From Chrysomallon squamiferum (lineage: Eukaryota; Mollusca; Gastropoda; Neomphalida; Peltospiridae), in contig CM022676.1 in assembly GCA_012295275.1 (NCBI GenBank), positions 13,901,221 to 13,965,220 of the forward strand: a stretch of 64,000 nt of DNA. The letters are read 5' to 3'. Each line of letters starts with the position of its first letter. The first letter of the stretch is position 1. The notes beneath the pieces were generated by a model. It had not been told where the DNA came from and did no database searches. It saw only the letters and a program-made list of their open reading frames with translations. The position numbers were made by a program, and so were the translations under genes. Shown here piece by piece: positions 27,536 through 42,799 of this stretch.

Positions 27536-29440
27536 CTGTAGATTTTATTTCGAACTCAAAAGAAGAGGCCCTATTTAAAATTATTTTATTTCTGTGTTAT
27601 TTATACGTTTAATAGCTCATAGGCAGCGTGTTTTATTACATAATCTGAGTGTATATAATATGAATACGTTCTGAAATAGACGAATTCATATCGTGTTTTG
27701 CCTATCACTATCTCATCTAAGACAGGCGATTGTTTTGCTTTCAAAATTCTTGCGAGAACGGCCAATTAAGAATCCTTAATCCTAAACTATACTAGATAAC
27801 GGAATAATGTATTTAGAGGTATTGATAGAAAGCCTAATAAAAAGCTAATGACTTTTCATCAATATCATAAAATTATAAATTGATCAATTTAAAACAGATT
27901 TTTTTTGTTTGTTGATAAGCCCCATCACAGAATATTTCAACAATGGTCAGATGAGAGGTATGATAGGTACCACACCTTTAGTACATGAAATGCTGTTATT
28001 TTCATTTTTTCGAGTAACAGTTGTATATATAGACTGTACTTGTGCAATGTAAAATCTTGGTTTTGTAATTCCTTTCAAGGCAATACTTAACATAAAACCC
28101 CAAAATTAAAAGAACCCTCACTGGATGTTACTGATGACATGACATTTTCCTTCTAAACCAACCATAAAATAATACTGATTAAATCATTCTTTTTTTAGAT
28201 GTTTAAAGTAGTCGATCTGAGTAAGTTAATGCATGTTTAGCAACATGATCCAGTCATTGTAACGTTTTGCTTGACTTCTTTCCGTGTCATCAGTCACATC
28301 CGATCATATTGTTGTTGCTTTTTAAATAATGGCCTTTAACATCAACAAAGAGTCTCAAACTATCTTCTAGTTCTTAAATTTATGAAAAATAAAAGTAAGA
28401 CTTTCCATTAATATTAGAATTTCCACTTAAAAATAATTTTCAAACTAGTCCCTATGTGTCACACGTCAAGGCTCAGCTTTTAAGATTGGGTTATTATATA
28501 TATTTGTGTGTATGACTGACTGACATCACTTGCTTTGTTTTATTCGTGACAAAATTTCTGTAATGATTAGAATGTAGCTTACAGGCGCACTACACGTTAC
28601 ACACATATCAGTAACACCATCAATGTCTTTATGTTTTACACTGTGTGGATAAAAAGAAACACACATTATTATTATTATTATTATTATTATCATCATTATT
28701 ATTATTATTGTTGTTGTTGTTATTATTGTTATTATTATTAAAACTATTTGATATTCAAAACAATGACAATGGAAAGTAGTTTTACTTTGTACTGTAGCGT
28801 TTAAAAACATCACGATACGAACGAGTGAACTGAAAGATCTTGAAAAGCAGCGAAGCAATAATTTCTACTATTCATACTGGCCTGTAGGATGTTTTTATAG
28901 TCATGATTGACAAAACATTCATTCAAGATATCAGTAAGCGGCGTAAATCTACAGAAAACAATATTAAGATCCTGAAAGAAAAGATGTACATTGTTTCCAA
29001 GGGCTGTCTTTAATTTTACAAAAGCTGTGTTAATGTATGAAACACGATATGTATTCTCATTTTAGACAAATATATATATATATATACGCACGCACGCAGT
29101 CGCTGACATATAGACTACATCCGTAATTCAGATACACACATACAAACCCACACAAAGATGGACACTATGACGAAGATAAATAATCTCGTCTTCAGTTAAC
29201 GCAAAACCCGATTATCTATAAAACTGTGATTCATTAGATACATTTGTTTTACGTATAAAAACATAAAGTATTTGACTAAAATAATGTTTGTTTTTTCATA
29301 TCTAAACTTGAGACTATCTACTTTTATATATGAGATAGATTATTATTGATTATTATTATTATTATTTTGAAATTTGTTAACCCGCGTGGCTTAGCTTTTA
29401 TCTTTGATTCCTCGGTTCAGACGAAGTTGAGGTTCATGTT
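27536..29440. other. AT-rich, gene-free
   Basis: Unique AT-rich sequence with (ATT)n at about 28665-28740. No supported ORF, RNA gene or transposon end is recognised. Confidence 0.75.
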
Positions 29441-29610
29441 GTGTTTCGGGAAGCTACAAGCGAACTGTTGCACGTGACAGCGGTTCCGTTTGATGGAGAC
29501 AAGGGCACGTGAGAGAATTTCAAACTTTGGCCTTGCTTTGATACGCGTTTCGCGGCGGTATCTATAAGAGACTTGTCTAACATTGTCATCAGGAAGAGTA
29601 ATCTTTGTGT
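29440..29610 (+). promoter_or_regulatory. E-box/TATA promoter candidate
   Basis: A GC-richer island with two CACGTG E-boxes (29471-29476 and 29506-29511) and CpG-rich CGCGTTTCGCGGCGG. A TATAAG follows at 29563-29568. The order is that of a plus-strand core promoter, but only (GT)n and a dispersed repeat follow, so no target gene is evident. Confidence 0.3.
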
Positions 29611-29650
29611 GTGTATCTGACAGTAATTACAAATGTAGAGTGTATATGTC

Positions 29651-29700
<50 letters not shown>

Positions 29701-29729
29701 CGCGCGTGCGCGCGTTAACGTAATAACTT

Positions 29730-30048
29730 GACTCTCCAGTGACAGATTCCGTCATTAATTATTTTAACTGATGTTTCCACAAAATCGTAAATCATGTAGT
29801 TGCGATTGTTATACTTCATAACATTACCAGACATATTCCCTATACAAATAAATAACCCAAACTGTAACCTTGTTGATGTGTTATTTACCTAGTTGATACA
29901 GATGTGTGTGTTTGAGTGTGTGTGTGTATGTGTGTCACGGTGTCAATGCTTAAAGTGCTCGTTATGATACCTAGGGGATTAGAACACTATGACGTGTTAA
30001 AGAGTGACAGTAATATATGATACCGACCACTTTAAGCATTGACACCAT

Positions 30049-30107
<59 letters not shown>

Positions 30108-30110
30108 ACA
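29730..30110 (-). mobile_element. Dispersed fold-back repeat, copy 2
   Basis: Reverse-orientation match to 10300-10648. The inverted-repeat core is 29935-30051: GTGTCA, GGTGTCAATGCTTAAAGTG and its complement at both ends, with a loop that includes CCTAGGGGATT. A (GT)n run lies on one side and a (CA)n run of about 55 bp on the other. The two copies differ by about 10% by eye, so the family is older than the palindrome arms. Confidence 0.65.
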
Positions 30111-30321
30111 GACAAACACTGTATTAAAGTGTGTTTCTGTGATGATATAATTTAAAACAGTTTTTTATTTATTTATTATCTTTATAAATTATCTAATGAT
30201 CTGTGTTAGTGAAATTTTAGGCAAGCTGATATAAATATCTCACTCTTGAACAGAAATTAGTCTTAAGAAGAAGAGGAACGCCATACGAGAATTACCAAGT
30301 ACATTTTTCCTTTATTATACA

Positions 30322-30477
<156 letters not shown>

Positions 30478-31266
30478 TTATAGGATCTGCTCTGTCTAGT
30501 ATCTGTTTGCTTATTTCCTAACCTAACCAGTACTCCAACCAAAATATTATGTAACAAATGTTAAATGTTAACATAACAGTAGAAAAAGCCAGTACACAGG
30601 CAAATTTTAACCTTGAATCCTGTCTCAGAACATGACTTATTATTTTACAGCTTTGTCTATTACACAGTTTCTGCAGAAAAGAAAGAAAAATATAATACTT
30701 CATACATTTATTTGTTTGTCTATATGGTTCATCTGTTTACATTTTAACAAGAAATTAAATACAAAAATAAACCAACTGAACATTCAGAAAAAAAACAACA
30801 AGAAAAAGCAAAGAAGATATTTATGAATCTGCGTTTCGTTTATTTATATATCATACAAACATAAATGAACAGACATACAGTTGATAATATTATGCTTGAT
30901 AATATCGATCTTAACACAAGAAGATGGATAAATGAATCAAATAACAGTTCTTACTGTGATGTCCAACAATCAGTAAATACATAATATATCTACATCAATC
31001 ACCGGATAAAAAATGCATAAAGAACAACAACAGCAATGACAATAATAAAGCAATCGGATATTTATTTACACTATAGACAGAGAATCCATTACAAAGTTTC
31101 AAATCAAATGTATGACGTCATCCCTGCTATTCGAATACATCAGAAATAAAAACGTAAATAAATAAATAAAACAAAAAATATTACCCCAGTGATGACTAAC
31201 ACTGACAATATTTGAACGATGTTGTTTTTTACACTGAAAATAACAAAGCAGGTATTTGTCCTGTCT
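30478..31266. other. AT-rich, gene-free 3' flank of the BTB gene
   Basis: No coding signal is seen. It may hold the 3' untranslated region of the BTB-BACK-PHR gene, which is transcribed toward lower coordinates. Confidence 0.6.
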
Positions 31267-32362
31267 TCACATGCGTACGAAGCTCTCCGCGACTGTGTTT
31301 AGATCTCTTGACTCAGAAAATCTACAAACAAAAGAGTCTACAACAATTTCAGATTTAACTTCAACTCCAAGCTCTGTGTATCCTTCCTCAATATTAACAA
31401 ACAAGCTGTAGTCAGTGTCTTTGGTAATCTTCACAGGACATCTGAACATGACGTCATACACGTCAGACACATGTTTATACCTCTGGCCCAGTGTAGATCC
31501 GTTCATTATTGTGTCTGTTCTTGTGTCAGTGACGAAGGCGCTGACGTCGTAGATACGCGTTTCAGAGACGCCGTACATCTGAAATCCGCGCAGAAAAGCG
31601 TTTTTGTTGACACAGAAAGTAATGGCGTCAAATTCTTTACCAGAATATCGCAGATAGTATCTATGTAGTCTAACTAGCCGGTTTATTGTAATCTGTTTTC
31701 CACGACTCACTCCAGTTTTCATATTCCAGTTAAAAGGTGAAACATTTTCATCACTCTTCATCCAGTGTTTGAAAATCTTCTTTTGTTTTGTTTTAGTTCT
31801 CATGTTTGAGTTAAATGGTGGAACATCTTCATCTGAATAAAGGAAATATTTGAAAATTATGGATACTTCTTTCTCAGTGAGTATGTTAGTGGGTCTCACC
31901 TGTTTTACAAAATACGTCTGATCGAGTAATGGATACCGCACGTGATTCACTGCCTCTCCCAGTACTTCACGTCTGTTTTCTCCACTTCTTTGCTTCCCCT
32001 CTGCCCTGCACGCGCTGTCAGCCCACTTCACAGCGGCTTCAAAAACATTTTCCTCCTCTGTTGTCAGTTCGTTTGATCGTATGATCTCAACCAGACATTC
32101 GTGACAAAGATCAGTGACTTCATCTGACTTCAAAACTTCGTCGCCATTTTCCAGAATGTATTCCAGAGCTTTCTTTCTTAGATCACGTTTATCAAACAGG
32201 TGAGCTTGTTCCAGCACGACGCATGCATTCTCTGACGACACCGACGACTCCAAATATTCCACACACTGCTGTTCGAGTGTTGTGATGAAGTACTTACTCG
32301 ATAGATACAGGAGACCGATGACGTTGTTGCCTGTTAGGACGACGTCATCCGTATAAAGATAT
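31267..32362 (-). CDS. BTB-BACK-PHR protein, last exon (BTBD3/6-like)
   Basis: The exon starts at 32362 after a TTTTACACAG acceptor and ends with TGA at 31267-31269, giving about 364 residues. It opens with the BTB C-terminus (YLYTDDVVLTGNNVIGLLY), then an all-helical BACK domain (KKALEYILENGDEV, FEAAVKWADSAC, LLDQTYFV). A PHR domain follows (YYLRYSGKEFDAITFCVN, GFQMYGV, VMFRCPVKITKDTDYSLFV). BTB-BACK-PHR proteins of the BTBD1/2/3/6 group act as cullin-3 ubiquitin-ligase adaptors. Oddity: the BACK-PHR linker contains a tandem near-copy of about 19 residues (SDEDVPPFNSNM, then SDENVSPFNWNM). The conserved N-terminal BTB half, with its dimer and Cul3 surface, must lie in an upstream exon (above 32363) that I could not find. 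The frame is clean. Confidence 0.85.
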
Positions 32363-33580
32363 CTGTGTAAAATAATGATTAGGAAGACTTATAAACGAGA
32401 CATAATTATGAGAGCTTAAAAATAATTAGGCTACATTACTAACAGAAACTGTGTTGTTATCAATGTTCGTTCCTGAAAGTAAATTCCTGTCCCTCACTGT
32501 TTTCGTACATGTGTCTGTTAATGTGTGTTTGTGTTTCTGTGTCTGAGTGTTTGCTTGTTTTGATTCGTTAACAAACCTTAAGAATTCAGTGAAAATGTCT
32601 GGTTCTACATCAGGTATTATAATATCACTTTGTTCGCGAATTTAGATGCCTTGGTACCAGAAAACAGGAAGATCCAGAATGCCTCAGGCCCCAAGGGGTC
32701 ACGACAATTGGTCCGGTACTTCTATTTAGGTGATAGTATTACAACTACTGCTACTGCAACTGCTACTAATACTACTACTAGAATAATAATTAGAAGAAAT
32801 AAAAATAATAATGTTATTTTTATTTTTATTTCTTCTTATTATTTTTTGTATTTATTATTGGTGTTTTTGGTGTTGTTATTATTAAATATTCTTCGATATT
32901 TCTCATAAACCAGTGTGTTAGGTATAAAAAAATAAAAATAAAAAAACCTCGTTTACGAAAATTCGCACAAAACATGTATAGCCTTGACAAAATAGATTAC
33001 AAGTTCAATAAGTCTGATCTGATTTAAGCAAAGTAATAACAGTACGGCATATAGTAAATTACAATAAAATACAAAATACCTACACATTTCAAAATAGCCC
33101 TCTGATTAAGGAAGTACGTTCTTGCTTGGTGAGTGTTTTCCTGGGACTGATAACGTTCTGTTTGACAGGTCACTGAAATATCTTCTGTGTATCGCTGTTT
33201 ACAAAGTCGTCTCCTCACGTCACGCCACCTTTAGCGATAAATACATGCACATATTTATTACATACAATGTGTGCCGTATAATGTAACGTGTCTTTCAAAC
33301 CTGTTACTATATATATGTGTCATTACTTATTTTATCTGTAAAATATTTATCTCTATTTCTCACAGTATACTGATGAAAAACTGATCGCTAACAAGTGTCT
33401 GTTATGTACGCCAGATAAAAATAGTGTGCTAATAGTACTGGCGACAAGAAACGTTATAGCTAGGATCGTGAAAAATGAAATTTAATGGTGAATCAGAAAA
33501 TATGGGACACTCTTTTATTTGTACATGTTATGAGTCAAAGATGTGACACTAACCACGTTTATTATTTCTTGTATATAGAT
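32363..33580. other. Intron or intergenic, no gene recognised
   Basis: Expected to hold an intron and possibly the 5' BTB exon on the minus strand, but none is recognisable. A short GC-balanced patch near 32640-32720 is unassigned. Confidence 0.55.
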
Positions 33581-33581
33581 A

Positions 33582-33948
33582 CTCTCCCCAAAAAGAAACG
33601 CAAAAGTAGATTTTATTGAAATTGGAAATATCTATCTAATGGATCAACAGAAAGCAGCAGAATGTTCACATTTTACACACTTTCGAAATTCATTAATATT
33701 GATGGTATTACATTGTAAAGGTTAAAGTTCAAGGTTATAACAGTATAATATCAATACCTTGTGTGCCCACCATGGGAGTCCAGAACTGCCTGATATATCC
33801 TTCCCATAGCAGTAATGACATTACGAATTACACCTTGTGTAATGGTGGCCCACTCTGTCTGTAGTAATAATGCCAACTGAGCACGATTCTGTGGCTGTGG
33901 TTGATGCTGCCTCAGTCGTCTATCCAACTCGTCCCATAAATGCTCTAT
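33582..33948 (-). pseudogene. Tc1-like transposase, C-terminal fragment
   Basis: Begins with the element end ACTCTCCCCAAAAAGAAACG, next to TA. It encodes the last 75 or so residues of a Tc1/mariner transposase (IEHLWDELDRRLRQHQ, with the third acidic residue E in the usual place), matching the fuller copy at 58750-60077. Upstream of this the transposase is replaced by the hAT element end at about 33949, so the rest is missing. Non-functional. Confidence 0.85.
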
Positions 33949-34865
33949 AGCAGTGTTTCCCAACGTGGGGCCTATGCCCCACTGGGGGCAATTCAATAAT
34001 AATAGGTGGGCAATATGAAAAATATAGTAATATCAACATTTTTATTTTATTTAACCCTATATGGGTACAAATTATAAATTTATAGGGTAAAATTGTAATT
34101 AAAACCCAGCTGAGCACAACAGCTTGTGCAATCTAGTCAAATGTTCACCCACTAATGTTATCGTGCATCTGGCACCAGCTATATGCGTAGCTTCTGACTT
34201 GTTTAAGAAGGTGAGTTTTAATCAGCTGTTCAACACTCACACTGAAGCTAAAATAGCAGAGGAAACTAACTACTGCCTTTTTGTCTGTTGTGCCACCAAT
34301 GTTCGACTAATGAATCCATGAAGAGAGGTCGTCTCGAAAATCATTTGAAGGCAAAACACAGTATTCATGTTAATTGAAAACTGGAGTATTTTAAATCCCT
34401 AAAGGAGAAGTTTGAAAAAAGATCAACAATAAATTCATTGTTCTCTGCAAGAAGTGCAAGCAAGGATCGTGGTCTTGAGGCTAGTTATGAAATTTCTCTT
34501 CTCATAGCAAAATGGGCAAAAATCATACAATAGGGGAGAATTTAATTAAGCCCGCAATATCAACTTTTCTGAAAGTAGTTCTTGAAAACGATGACCAAGA
34601 TCTCAAAAGCATACCGCTCAGTAATAATACTGTTAGTAGCAGGATTGATGAAATGAGCTGTGATGTAGAAGTACAACTTGTTGAAAAATTAAAATATACA
34701 AACTTTTCAATACAGTTGGACGAATCAACTGTAAGAGATAGTGAAGTTCTGTTAATGGCCTATGCAAGATACGTTGATAATGGAGAATGTATTGAGGATA
34801 TTTTTATTATTCATTACTTCCCCAGGAAACAACTGATAGTATCTGAAACTGGGCCCTGGATTATG
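33949..34865 (+). pseudogene. hAT transposon fragment (ZBED5/SCAND3-like transposase)
   Basis: Starts with CAGTGTTTCCCAACG, a typical hAT terminal repeat, inserted in the Tc1 fragment. The region downstream encodes a worn BED zinc finger (CLFVCCA, then GRLENHLKAKH) and the start of the transposase body. A frame at 34512-34860 holds LDESTVRDSEVLLMAYARYVD, matching the first catalytic Asp region (QLDEST) of the ZBED5/SCAND3 group. Stops and frame breaks occur between these parts. The element is cut off by (ATT)n/(AT)n at 34868-34980, so the RNase H-like core and dimerisation domain are missing. Confidence 0.82.
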
Positions 34866-37435
<2,570 letters not shown>

Positions 37436-37840
37436 TGATTTAGTTTCTGGATGGAGAATCCTTACAGTCAAATGTTATTATCCGTCAGATGTCTCTAGTA
37501 GCAATTGGATACATTACGTTATATGATTCAAGATTTTCTTTACTTATATTTAGTTTTTATTAATTAATTCATGTATTTCCATTTATTCTTTTTGTCTGTA
37601 TTTTATAACGGCTGGACACACTGCAGACGTGTACGAAATTCCATCTGTTCATATTAAAAAATCTATCACATTTACTTAAATGCTATCTTCATATATACCA
37701 AACATCAAATTTAATCGTTGTATTTTAATTTGTTTTTGTTTTGTTTTTCTTGTGCTTTTTTCAGACAGGACAAACATTTACATGTAAAGCAAGTAGTTCT
37801 GAACTTTCAGAAAGTAACCAGTTCCAGCTTAGTGTTCGAT
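37436..37840 (+). pseudogene. Decayed Ig exon (module copy 1)
   Basis: Two separated pieces of an Ig domain. At about 37441-37515 DGESL and, after a frame change, VKCYYPSD resemble the first-cysteine strand. At 37762-37840, TGQTFTCKASSSELSESNQF parallels the C-terminal half of the intact exon 41356-41610 and ends at a good GTAAGT donor (37841). Roughly 250 bp of AT-rich DNA separates the pieces, and the middle of the domain is lost. It is the counterpart of exon 41356-41610 in the duplicated module. Confidence 0.6.
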
Positions 37841-38627
37841 GTAAGTTCCAGATTCTCAGATAAACTTACGACTTTAAATACAAAAAATAATATGAGAAAC
37901 ACGGAATAAAAACCCCACAAAAAACATCAAGATAAATATCGAATCCCGGTTTTCATTTTCATTTCACCTCAACAAAATCTGTTAAATGAAGACATGTTAA
38001 TAATGTATAGAAATATTTTAAAATAACATAATTTATTCAGCGGTTTCTTCAAAGTTATCGCTGATTTATTGATGTTTATCTACATTTGAAACAAAACCTC
38101 AACAAAATATTTTACGAAATGAAATGATATAGAATTAGTGAGTAAAGTTTAAGAAACTTTACCAGTTTTCTATCGCATACACTTCCAAACCACAAGTTTA
38201 ATGTATACTAAGAATCTGTCACTAACAATTATATCTTTTTTGAATATTTTAAATTACTTTTCCTATTTTCTTTATTCTGGTCTGAACTTCTAACATTTTT
38301 AAATCCAGAACTGCCTACAAAATATGTTTTAGTGACTGCAATAAAGTGTAACTATGATTATTTTCTAGCTTTTATTTATTTATTTAATTATTATGATTAT
38401 TATTTCTTATAGTTCATTATCTTTTTTTTTTTTTTTTTTGTTTGATTTTTTTCATCGTATTTGTAGCGTGGTAAGCAACATTCTTTTCAATTTTAACAGA
38501 ATAATTCAAAATGAACTGGAGAAACGTGTCTGACTAGATATTGCTGTAGATGTGCTGACACTGTTTACCTATCGTGTTGTCAGTACTTGTATGAAAAACT
38601 TCAGCCTGATTTTGTTTTAGCTACATA

Positions 38628-39170
38628 CAGTGGAACATCGGGTTACGAACTTAATCCGTTCCAGAACTCGGTTCGTAAACAGAATTGTACGTAAACCGAA
38701 GAAATGTCAGACACACAAACGCCACTTTTATGTTTTGCAATTATTTCTTTCTTAACCTCTACTCTGATAGATTTATAATTTCCACCAGCATTATAGCTTT
38801 CACGTTTTGTTTTCTTGGGCACAACAGTGTGTAATAGGAATTATACACATAAAATTAGCAACACTTTAAAATTAATGCGATCGCACAATCTAAATGCAAA
38901 AGATATTGAGCTGCAACTGCATATTAAAGACTAAAGACCTAAATTCATGACACATATTTGCTGAAAGGCATGCCGATAATCACTACTTTGACTTCGATTT
39001 GGACGTAAGCATCTATTCTTATCTTTACTGGATGTTGAGGTCAAAAGAAAGCTTGTCGTGGCGGGTCGCTGTAGTTGGTATTTCGTCAACCGAGACAAAA
39101 TGTTCCCAAGATCACGATTCCTAATCCGAATTATTCGTGCTTCGAGGTGTTCATAGCCCGACGTTCCATT
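38628..39170. mobile_element. MITE with CAGTGGAAC-type terminal inverted repeats
   Basis: Left end CAGTGGAACATCGGGTTACG, right end its imperfect complement (CGTTCCATT at 39162-39170), flanked by TA. About 540 bp, with no transposase. The paralogous intron at 42480 lacks it: homologous flanks (TGATTTTGTTTTAGC on the left, CTTAAATATCTTTCC-like on the right) lie close together there, giving an empty site. The ends resemble pogo/mariner-type elements. Confidence 0.75.
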
Positions 39171-39442
39171 AAAAAAAAATAACAATTCTTCTTAAATATC
39201 TTTCCTACATTAAGTGATAATGAAACAAATTATTGCTTTAGTTCTTTTCCTGGTTCTATTCTAATTTACTAGTAGTGAAAATAAAAGAGCGTTGCAGACA
39301 ATGTTTATGTTTCCACATGCACAGATACAGAATTGCTTTTAGAGTAAGATACTAAACATTTTATTACCAGTGTTTGAAAGATTTCACATCTTTATCAAAC
39401 GTTAGTGATTTTACACGTAGTAAATGTTTTCTACCATTGCAG

Positions 39443-39721
39443 ACCAAACTTCTATTACATCTTTGAACTTAAACTCCAATTCTACAAAGTTAACAGTCGA
39501 TGAGCTGACTCCCATGACTCTGAGATGTGAAGTTGACAGTAATCCAGCATCTCACATCAAACTGTTAAACAACTCACACATTCTACGTGAAGTGAACAAC
39601 TCCAAGTCAGTGGAGTACAGCTGGAATGAAGCTGGATGTCTGGATACAGGATTTTACACTTGTGAAGCAGGAAACAACGTCAAGTCTGATGTCAGTCAAA
39701 GCGTGCAGCTTATTGTTAAAT
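39443..39721 (+). CDS. Ig-domain exon (module copy 1)
   Basis: A clean 279-bp exon, phase 1 on both sides: acceptor CATTGCAG, donor GTAACT at 39722. It encodes a complete Ig fold of 93 residues with both disulfide cysteines (MTLRCEVDS and GFYTCEAGN). The core Trp is replaced (SHIKLLNN), as is common in invertebrate Ig receptors. Several N-glycosylation sequons (NNSH, NNSK) imply an extracellular location. It is about 95% identical by eye to exon 42800-43078. The exon itself is intact, but its module neighbours (decayed Ig, frameshifted FN3) are not, so the gene copy is probably dead. Confidence 0.82.
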
Positions 39722-40207
39722 GTAACTGTTATTTGTAACACAAATTAGAATATCAGTAATAACAGAAATAACAAATTACAAACATAGATACATTTACACA
39801 TGCACAGACACACTAACATACACACACGTGAATAAGTGCGCGCGCATGTTTCTTTCTTCTTCTCATATGGTCATGTTTGTCAACGTTAGTTAGCCTGACT
39901 GTCTTTCTGTCTACAAGGTTCACTGAGGATTCCCGAGTATATTAATTCTGATATCAGTAAAAGGGTGCAGCTTGTTGTTAAATGTAACACAAATTACAAT
40001 ATCAGTAATCAGTAATCGTAAAATAAGCAACATGCACACACATACATCTAAATGTATGCACACAAACACATACATTGAGACACATACACAAAGATATATA
40101 TATAATCATGATCAGACACATAAACACACACACGCACACTTTCTTCCTTCCTCTGATATGGTCATGTTTTGAACGTTAATTACCCTGATTTTCTTTCTGC
40201 CTACTAG

Positions 40208-40497
40208 GTCCACCGAGGATTCCTTCCAATATGAACATAAAGAGAATCAGCTCTTCTGCCATCTCAGTGTCTTGGACAGAGGAATTTAACGGCGGCTTCG
40301 TGCAAACATTCATTGTACAGTACAGAGAAAACACGTCAACACAGTGGAACAACGTCACAGAAAAATTTCTAGAAAGTGGTCAACACAGAACTGTGATAGA
40401 ATTTCTGAAAACAAACACGAATATCTTTTGAGGATTTTGGCTTATAACAAATACGGAGTTAAAGGTTTCACAGATGAGAGAGATTTTTTATGATAGG
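40208..40497 (+). pseudogene. FN3 exon with frameshift (module copy 1)
   Basis: Acceptor CTACTAG, then an FN3 domain start (PPRIPSNM, SAISVSWTEEFNGG, VQYRENTSTQWNN). It is highly similar to exon 43380-43675. One base is missing at about 40422 (ACGAATATC versus ACGAAGTATC), giving a premature TGA seven bases later. The rest of the domain (YNKYGVKGF) continues in another frame to a good GTACGTG donor at about 40498. Translation through this exon would stop inside FN3. Confidence 0.8.
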
Positions 40498-40939
40498 TAC
40501 GTGTATTAATAAACAGGTAATATACATTTCAAGGTAATTACGTAAATGTCATTTGGTTTACTTCCAGTCTTATTAGAACTGGAACATAGTTATATAGTTT
40601 ATTTTATCATCAACATTTTAGAAATCATCAATTATGTTGTGTTATATTGTACAATTGAAAACAAATTTATTGCATAGATAAATAATAGGTAATGATGATA
40701 ATAGTGTGTTAACGATCGTATCTTGTGTTTGTATGCAGAACTGAAACAAAACAAAACTGTAATTTCATTAGCACGATTCTTTAATCACATATTCTATAAA
40801 ACATATTAAAATAAGAAATTAGAATAAATTAGTAGTTTCCTTTTCCATATTAGAATTACTTCTCAGCTACTTTGAGATACAATAAATCTGTAAACAAAAT
40901 TAAATTTAATCATCATTATTTTTCTAAATTCTGCTTTAC

Positions 40940-41075
40940 ATAACAATTATTATTATTATTAGTAGTAGTAGTAGTAATACTAGTAGTAGCAGTAGTAGTA
41001 GCAGCAGTAGTACTAGTAGTAGTAGTGGTAGTAGTAGTCGTAGAGTACGTAATAGTAGTAGTAGCAGCAGTATTT
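40940..41075. repeat. (TAG)n tract
   Basis: Imperfect TAG/CAG repeat in the intergenic stretch between the two modules. Confidence 0.9.
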
Positions 41076-41355
41076 TTGAATCACTTATCTTGTTTCTTGT
41101 CATAATGCATTAAAACTCTCAGATTCACTTATGAACGTGGATTGGTATATTTTGTCTTCGAGTTCTTCGAACATTTACCGTTCAAACAGAAACTTAGAGA
41201 TCTATCTTAATGTTTCCAAATCTACATTTCATTTCCAGTTACAAATATGCACATTATTTCTTTCCTTCTTTTTCTTTCTTTCTTGCTTTCTTTCTTTACT
41301 TATTTCTTTCTTTATATATAAATATTCTTTCATTTACTTATTTATTTATTTATAG

Positions 41356-41610
41356 ATCGAGTCCTCTCGGTTAAATTTAGTCCTTCAACTCCAGGAAACA
41401 TTGTTGAAGGAGAAACTCTAAATGTGACCCGTTTTGCTGATTGTGACTCATCTTGTGTCTACACGTGGAGAAGTGAAGATCGGTATTTGGTCAACAGTTC
41501 TCAGTTAACTGTTGGTCCTATCAGCAGAAATCAGACAGGACAAACATTTACGTGTACTGCAAGTAATAATGGACTTTCAGGAAGTAACCAGTTGCAGCTT
41601 ATAATTCGAT
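41356..41610 (+). CDS. Ig-domain exon 1 (module copy 2)
   Basis: A 255-bp exon, phase 1-1, between a TTTATTTATAG acceptor and a GTACGT donor (41611). It encodes 85 residues of an Ig domain: GNIVEGETLNVTRFADC, CVYTWRS (retaining the core Trp), VGPISRNQTGQTFTCTASN. A second cysteine pair member lies in DCDSSC. Sequons are present (NSSQ, NQTG). It is the first of an Ig-Ig-FN3 order. The matching exon in copy 1 is decayed (37436-37840). Confidence 0.82.
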
Positions 41611-42259
41611 GTACGTTCCAGATTCAGACATAAACTTACAGCTTTAAATACTCAAAGAATATGTCAAAAAGAGTAGAAAAAATTGAAAAATAAATATTAA
41701 GATAAGCATTAAATACCAGCTTTTGATTTCTAATTCGTATCAACAAAATGAGTGTTATGTGAAAGCATGATAATAAAATATAAGAATTTCGTAAATTAAC
41801 ATAATTTATGCAGAGGTTTCTTCATAATTTCTTCTTCCGCTGCCATTTCTCACTCGCGCTAAAATTCTAATTTAGTACACACAGTTGAAGAATTATTTTC
41901 TATTTCTCACTCGCACTAAGAGTGTTATTTCAGCTTTTTCACTTTAGAACCAGCATATTATTGGTGTATATCCCGTTTTTTATAGGCATTGACTTCCAAA
42001 CCTGTAATGCTTCATCTATCTGTCATAATAATCTGTGTTTTCATTATATTTTAAAATATATTCCAGCTTTTCTTAATTCTGAACTGAAGTTGTAACGTTA
42101 TTCAATCAAGAACTTGGATGTCTCTTATTGAGTTCCCAACGAGAGGCAACTGTCTGTAGAATCACTTTCATCTTCCGCTTTAATGACTTCTTCAAAGATC
42201 TAAGTGTTATCATGATTTCTTTTAGAAAGTTCATTACATGATCTGTTTGTTAGTTGTTG

Positions 42260-42320
<61 letters not shown>

Positions 42321-42799
42321 TTATTTCTTCCATGTTAAGTGAAATTCTTGTCATCTTTAAAAAAATGTTCAGAGTGAACTGGAGAAACGTATCTGACTAG
42401 ATAGTGCTGTAGATGTGATGACACTATTTACGCATCATGTTCCCAGCACTTGTGTGAAAAACTTCAACCTGATTTTGTTTTAGCGATGCACAATAAAACT
42501 TCTTTATAAATATCTTTCCTACATTACGTGATCATCAATAGTACTTTCCTTTGATGATCTTTCTAAGTTAATTCGAATTTACTGACAGAGGAATATTAAA
42601 GTAAAACTATTGTAGACAATCTTTTTATCTCCACAACATACATACATACAGATCTGCTTTTGGAGTAAAACGACTGACACTGTTTTAGTATTTAGCACTA
42701 TGTGGTAATGAACATTAAATTATTAGTTTTCGACTTGTTTCACCTTGCAGCTCAATGATCGTTGATTTCACATATAGCACATGTATTCAATCATTGCAG

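Noticed and set aside
32630-32908. Plus-strand frame starting FANLDALVPENRK
   Set aside because: Only about 35 residues look protein-like before it runs into AT-rich repeats; no splice signals or family match.
39120-39170. YEHLEARI, resembling the KHLEA motif of the cysteine-rich family
   Set aside because: It is a translation of the MITE terminal repeat; no cysteine framework surrounds it.
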